Assembly (NCBI GenBank): GCA_964559355.1
Contig: CAZLHQ010000001.1
Span: 1 to 64,000 of the forward strand
Source of the DNA: JAEUMD01 sp964559355
GTDB lineage: Bacteria > Pseudomonadota > Alphaproteobacteria > Rhizobiales > Hyphomicrobiaceae
DNA length: 64,000 nucleotides
Reading direction: 5' to 3'
The position numbers were made by a program, and so were the translations under genes. The notes below the pieces were generated by a model. That model had not been told where the DNA came from. It worked only from the letters and a program-made list of their open reading frames with translations, and ran no database searches. Position 1 is the stretch's first letter; every line of letters begins with the position of its first letter. Below, in pieces: positions 62,003 through 64,000 of the stretch.

Positions 62003-63359
62003 GATTGCCGATCACGCCATCCGCGTCACGGGCCTGTCGAAGTACTATTTCATCTTCGATCGGCCCGAGGATCGGCTGAAGCAGATGCTGGTTCCCCGGC
62101 TGCAACGGCTCGTTGGCGCAACGCCCAAGCGCTACTTCAAGCCATTCGCGGCCGTGCAGGATGTCTCTTTCGCGGTGAAGCGCGGCGAGACCGTCGGCAT
62201 CATCGGCCGCAATGGCTCGGGCAAGTCGACGCTTCTTCAGGTCGTTTGCGGGACGTTGCGGCCGACGGAAGGTACGGTCGATGTCAATGGGCGCATAGCA
62301 GCGCTGCTCGAGCTGGGCGCGGGCTTCAACCCGGAGTTCACCGGTCGCGAAAACGTTTTCGTAAAGGCATCGATCCTGGGCTTGTCGCATGCGGAGACCG
62401 AGGCGCGCTTCGACGACATCGCGCGGTTTGCCGATATCGGCATGTTCATCGACCAGCCGGTCAAAACCTATTCGTCGGGCATGTTCGTGCGACTGGCGTT
62501 TGCGACCGCTATCAACGTCGATCCCGACATCCTGGTTGTCGACGAGGCTCTGGCGGTCGGTGATGAAGCGTTCCAGCGCAAGTGCTATTCTCGCATCGAG
62601 GAGATCAAGAGTAAGGGTGCGACCATCCTGTTCGTGTCGCATGGCGCGCAGACCATCGTGCAGCTGTGCGACCGGGCCTTGCTGATGGATCGCGGCGAGC
62701 TCATTCTGGAAGGCCGGCCCAAGACGGTGGTGAGCCAGTATCAGCGACTGGTGAATGCTTCACGTGCCGCGACCCCTGCTATTCGCGACTCGATTATTGC
62801 CATGCGCAATGCTTCGGCAAAGGCGAATCTGCCTCACGAGCCAGAGCAGAAGGCGCAACTTGAAGACGCCGAGCCGCAGTTCGATCCCAATCTTCGCTCT
62901 CGGTCGGTGACGTTCCTCGAAGAGCGGGGCGCCAGAATTCGCGATGTGCGTATTTGCTCGATCGATGGGCGTCCTGCGAATTTGCTCAAACGGGGTAGGC
63001 GCTACGTTTTGGAGTACGAGGTCGACGTCAAGATCGACATTGAGCATGCAGGATTTGGCTTCGGCCTCCGTACGACCGCCGGTATTCTGCTCGGCGGCAT
63101 GCATACTTCGGGCTCGCGGCAAGCCGTTCTTTCCCGTCTGACTGCTGGTTCCAAGAAGAAGATCCAGTTCGAGTTCACCTGTCGGTTGTCGCCGGGTGCC
63201 TACTTTATCGTGTGCGGCGTACGCGGCATCGTCGATGGAGAGGAGATCCTCGTGCATCGAGCGATCGATGTGCTGCTGTTTCGAGTAATGCCAGAGCGCG
63301 ATTTGACTGTTACGGGATTCGTCGACCTTGATGCGGTGAACACAATTTCAGATCTTTGA
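61992..63359 (+). CDS. Polysaccharide exporter ATPase with carbohydrate-binding tail (Wzt-like)
   Basis: 455 residues. The ATPase domain has Walker A GRNGSGKST near residue 72, the signature YSSGM near 160 and Walker B ILVVDEAL near 179, with the short NGRIAALLELGAGFNPEFTG element typical of Wzt. After a linker rich in charged residues, residues 305-455 form a beta-sandwich (VLEYEVDVKIDIEHAGFGFG, RLSPGAYFIVCGVRG) like the Wzt C-terminal domain that recognises a capped end of the O-polysaccharide. This suggests the polymer is end-modified before export. Confidence 0.93.
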   Translation: MSSEIADHAIRVTGLSKYYFIFDRPEDRLKQMLVPRLQRLVGATPKRYFKPFAAVQDVSFAVKRGETVGIIGRNGSGKSTLLQVVCGTLRPTEGTVDVNGRIAALLELGAGFNPEFTGRENVFVKASILGLSHAETEARFDDIARFADIGMFIDQPVKTYSSGMFVRLAFATAINVDPDILVVDEALAVGDEAFQRKCYSRIEEIKSKGATILFVSHGAQTIVQLCDRALLMDRGELILEGRPKTVVSQYQRLVNASRAATPAIRDSIIAMRNASAKANLPHEPEQKAQLEDAEPQFDPNLRSRSVTFLEERGARIRDVRICSIDGRPANLLKRGRRYVLEYEVDVKIDIEHAGFGFGLRTTAGILLGGMHTSGSRQAVLSRLTAGSKKKIQFEFTCRLSPGAYFIVCGVRGIVDGEEILVHRAIDVLLFRVMPERDLTVTGFVDLDAVNTISDL

Positions 63360-63385
63360 CCCCGGATAATCACAAAGAGAGATCT
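63350..63385 (+). promoter_or_regulatory. Hairpin over the ribosome site of the last gene
   Basis: AGATCTTTG at 63350-63358, which includes the end of the Wzt-like stop codon region, can pair with CAAAG.AG.AGATCT at 63373-63385 (six plus four pairs, with the GAG of the ribosome site in a bulge). Ribosomes finishing the upstream gene would open it, so it may couple translation. Confidence 0.4.
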
Positions 63386-64000
63386 ATGACGCATGAGCCT
63401 TCATTCGCCATCAGCACGACCATAGACAACTTGCCGCGCTTGCATGCCGAGTTGGTGCTCTGGGCGGTATGCGTTACTCGCAACCTTCCGCTCAACCGCT
63501 ATCGTGTAACCGTCAATTTCGTCGATGAAGCGCCGGAGGATCTCGCCAGCTGGTTGTCCGAACGTGGCATTGGAGTTTCCATCGTAGATCGCCAAGTGCC
63601 AGGGTCGCCCCACTGCAATCGTATCGCGTCGTTTCTTGCTGCAGCAGAGGAGGACTTTATCGTAGCTACCGATTCCGATCTCTATTTCGTCGGCGATCCG
63701 TCGCTGTTGTTCGTGTCGCGCAGAAATCGGGCGTGCCCAAATAATTCTTGCAATCCACCTGGATACATCTTCAAGAAGATACTGGAGTGTTCAGGGCTGC
63801 CGGTGGCATTCCGCCCAGGAGTTTCTCTTCTTCCGGGACGCAATAGAATGCGCGAGACTCACATCAACAACATAAGCGCGGGAATTGTCGCACTCACGTC
63901 TGCTAGTGCCGCAGAGTTTGCTCGAGCTTGGGTACATTGGGCGAAATGGCTTGTGGCAAACCGTAACCTTCTTGCTGATTGGGCGGTTCACGTTGATCAA
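63386..64000 (+). CDS. Putative glycosyltransferase, cut by the window end
   Basis: 205 codons to the window edge without a stop. It begins 26 bases after the exporter ATPase, with AAAGAGAG before the ATG. The fold suggests a GT-A-type transferase: AISTTIDNLPRLHAELVLWA near the start, RYRVTVNFVDEAPEDL and a DxD motif in IVATDSDLYFVGDPS near residue 98 that would bind the metal and nucleotide sugar. Several Cys residues follow (ACPNNSCNPPG). I do not recognise a named family; position and DxD support a role in the same polysaccharide. Confidence 0.65.
   Translation, partial: MTHEPSFAISTTIDNLPRLHAELVLWAVCVTRNLPLNRYRVTVNFVDEAPEDLASWLSERGIGVSIVDRQVPGSPHCNRIASFLAAAEEDFIVATDSDLYFVGDPSLLFVSRRNRACPNNSCNPPGYIFKKILECSGLPVAFRPGVSLLPGRNRMRETHINNISAGIVALTSASAAEFARAWVHWAKWLVANRNLLADWAVHVDQ

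Overview
This window reads as a GC-rich alphaproteobacterial chromosome, most likely of the order Hyphomicrobiales (Rhizobiales). Four things point there: a class I lysyl-tRNA synthetase; a tRNA-His with A73 and no sign of an encoded extra G at position -1 pairing; a PdhS/PleC-like histidine kinase; and interspersed palindromic repeats of the type common in that order. Gene density is high, about 50 genes on both strands, with one 100-N assembly gap inside a repetitive gene at 32759-32858.

Layout. 1-7100 is housekeeping: a MoeB-like adenylyltransferase behind cysK, then coaBC and dut with overlapping ends, a TPR protein, a periplasmic copper chaperone and glpK. 7100-13000 is a catabolic island: a HpcH/HpaI aldolase between two intrinsic terminators, a LysR regulator, a DUF4212 protein with an SSS-family symporter, and glpD. 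13200-25050 carries an M15-like peptidase, an orphan binding protein, an AsmA protein, an aspartoacylase-like protein, an orphan iron-type ABC permease, a sensor kinase, a phasin and tRNA-His.

25550-35810 is the most distinctive block: five tightly packed same-strand genes. They encode a SrfB-like protein with actin/Hsp70-like motifs, a SrfC-like protein whose P-loop is lost, a membrane-anchored Sel1 protein, a TolA-like coiled-coil repeat protein (split by the gap), and a PstS-type binding protein fused to an OmpA-like domain. It looks like a multi-component envelope machine of unknown function.

36000-50900 is mixed: an orphan TctC/Bug binding protein, pyrD, a DUF952 protein, a one-chain GmrSD-type restriction protein, a decayed sulfate permease, lysK, a TerB-like protein, a MgtC/DUF4010 membrane protein, a hydrolase, a MepA-like murein endopeptidase, a 2OG-Fe(II) oxygenase, msrA and two membrane proteins.

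50990 to the right edge is a surface-polysaccharide locus. It holds a UDP-glucuronate-type epimerase, a CapD/WbpM-type dehydratase, glycosyltransferases, an initiating sugar-phosphate transferase, a Wzy/WaaL-type membrane protein and a Wzm/Wzt exporter whose ATPase has a carbohydrate-binding-like tail. In the middle sit an APS kinase fused to a CysN-like domain that has lost its GTPase motifs, and cysQ. This suggests PAPS-dependent sulfation of the polymer, although no sulfotransferase is visible inside the window.
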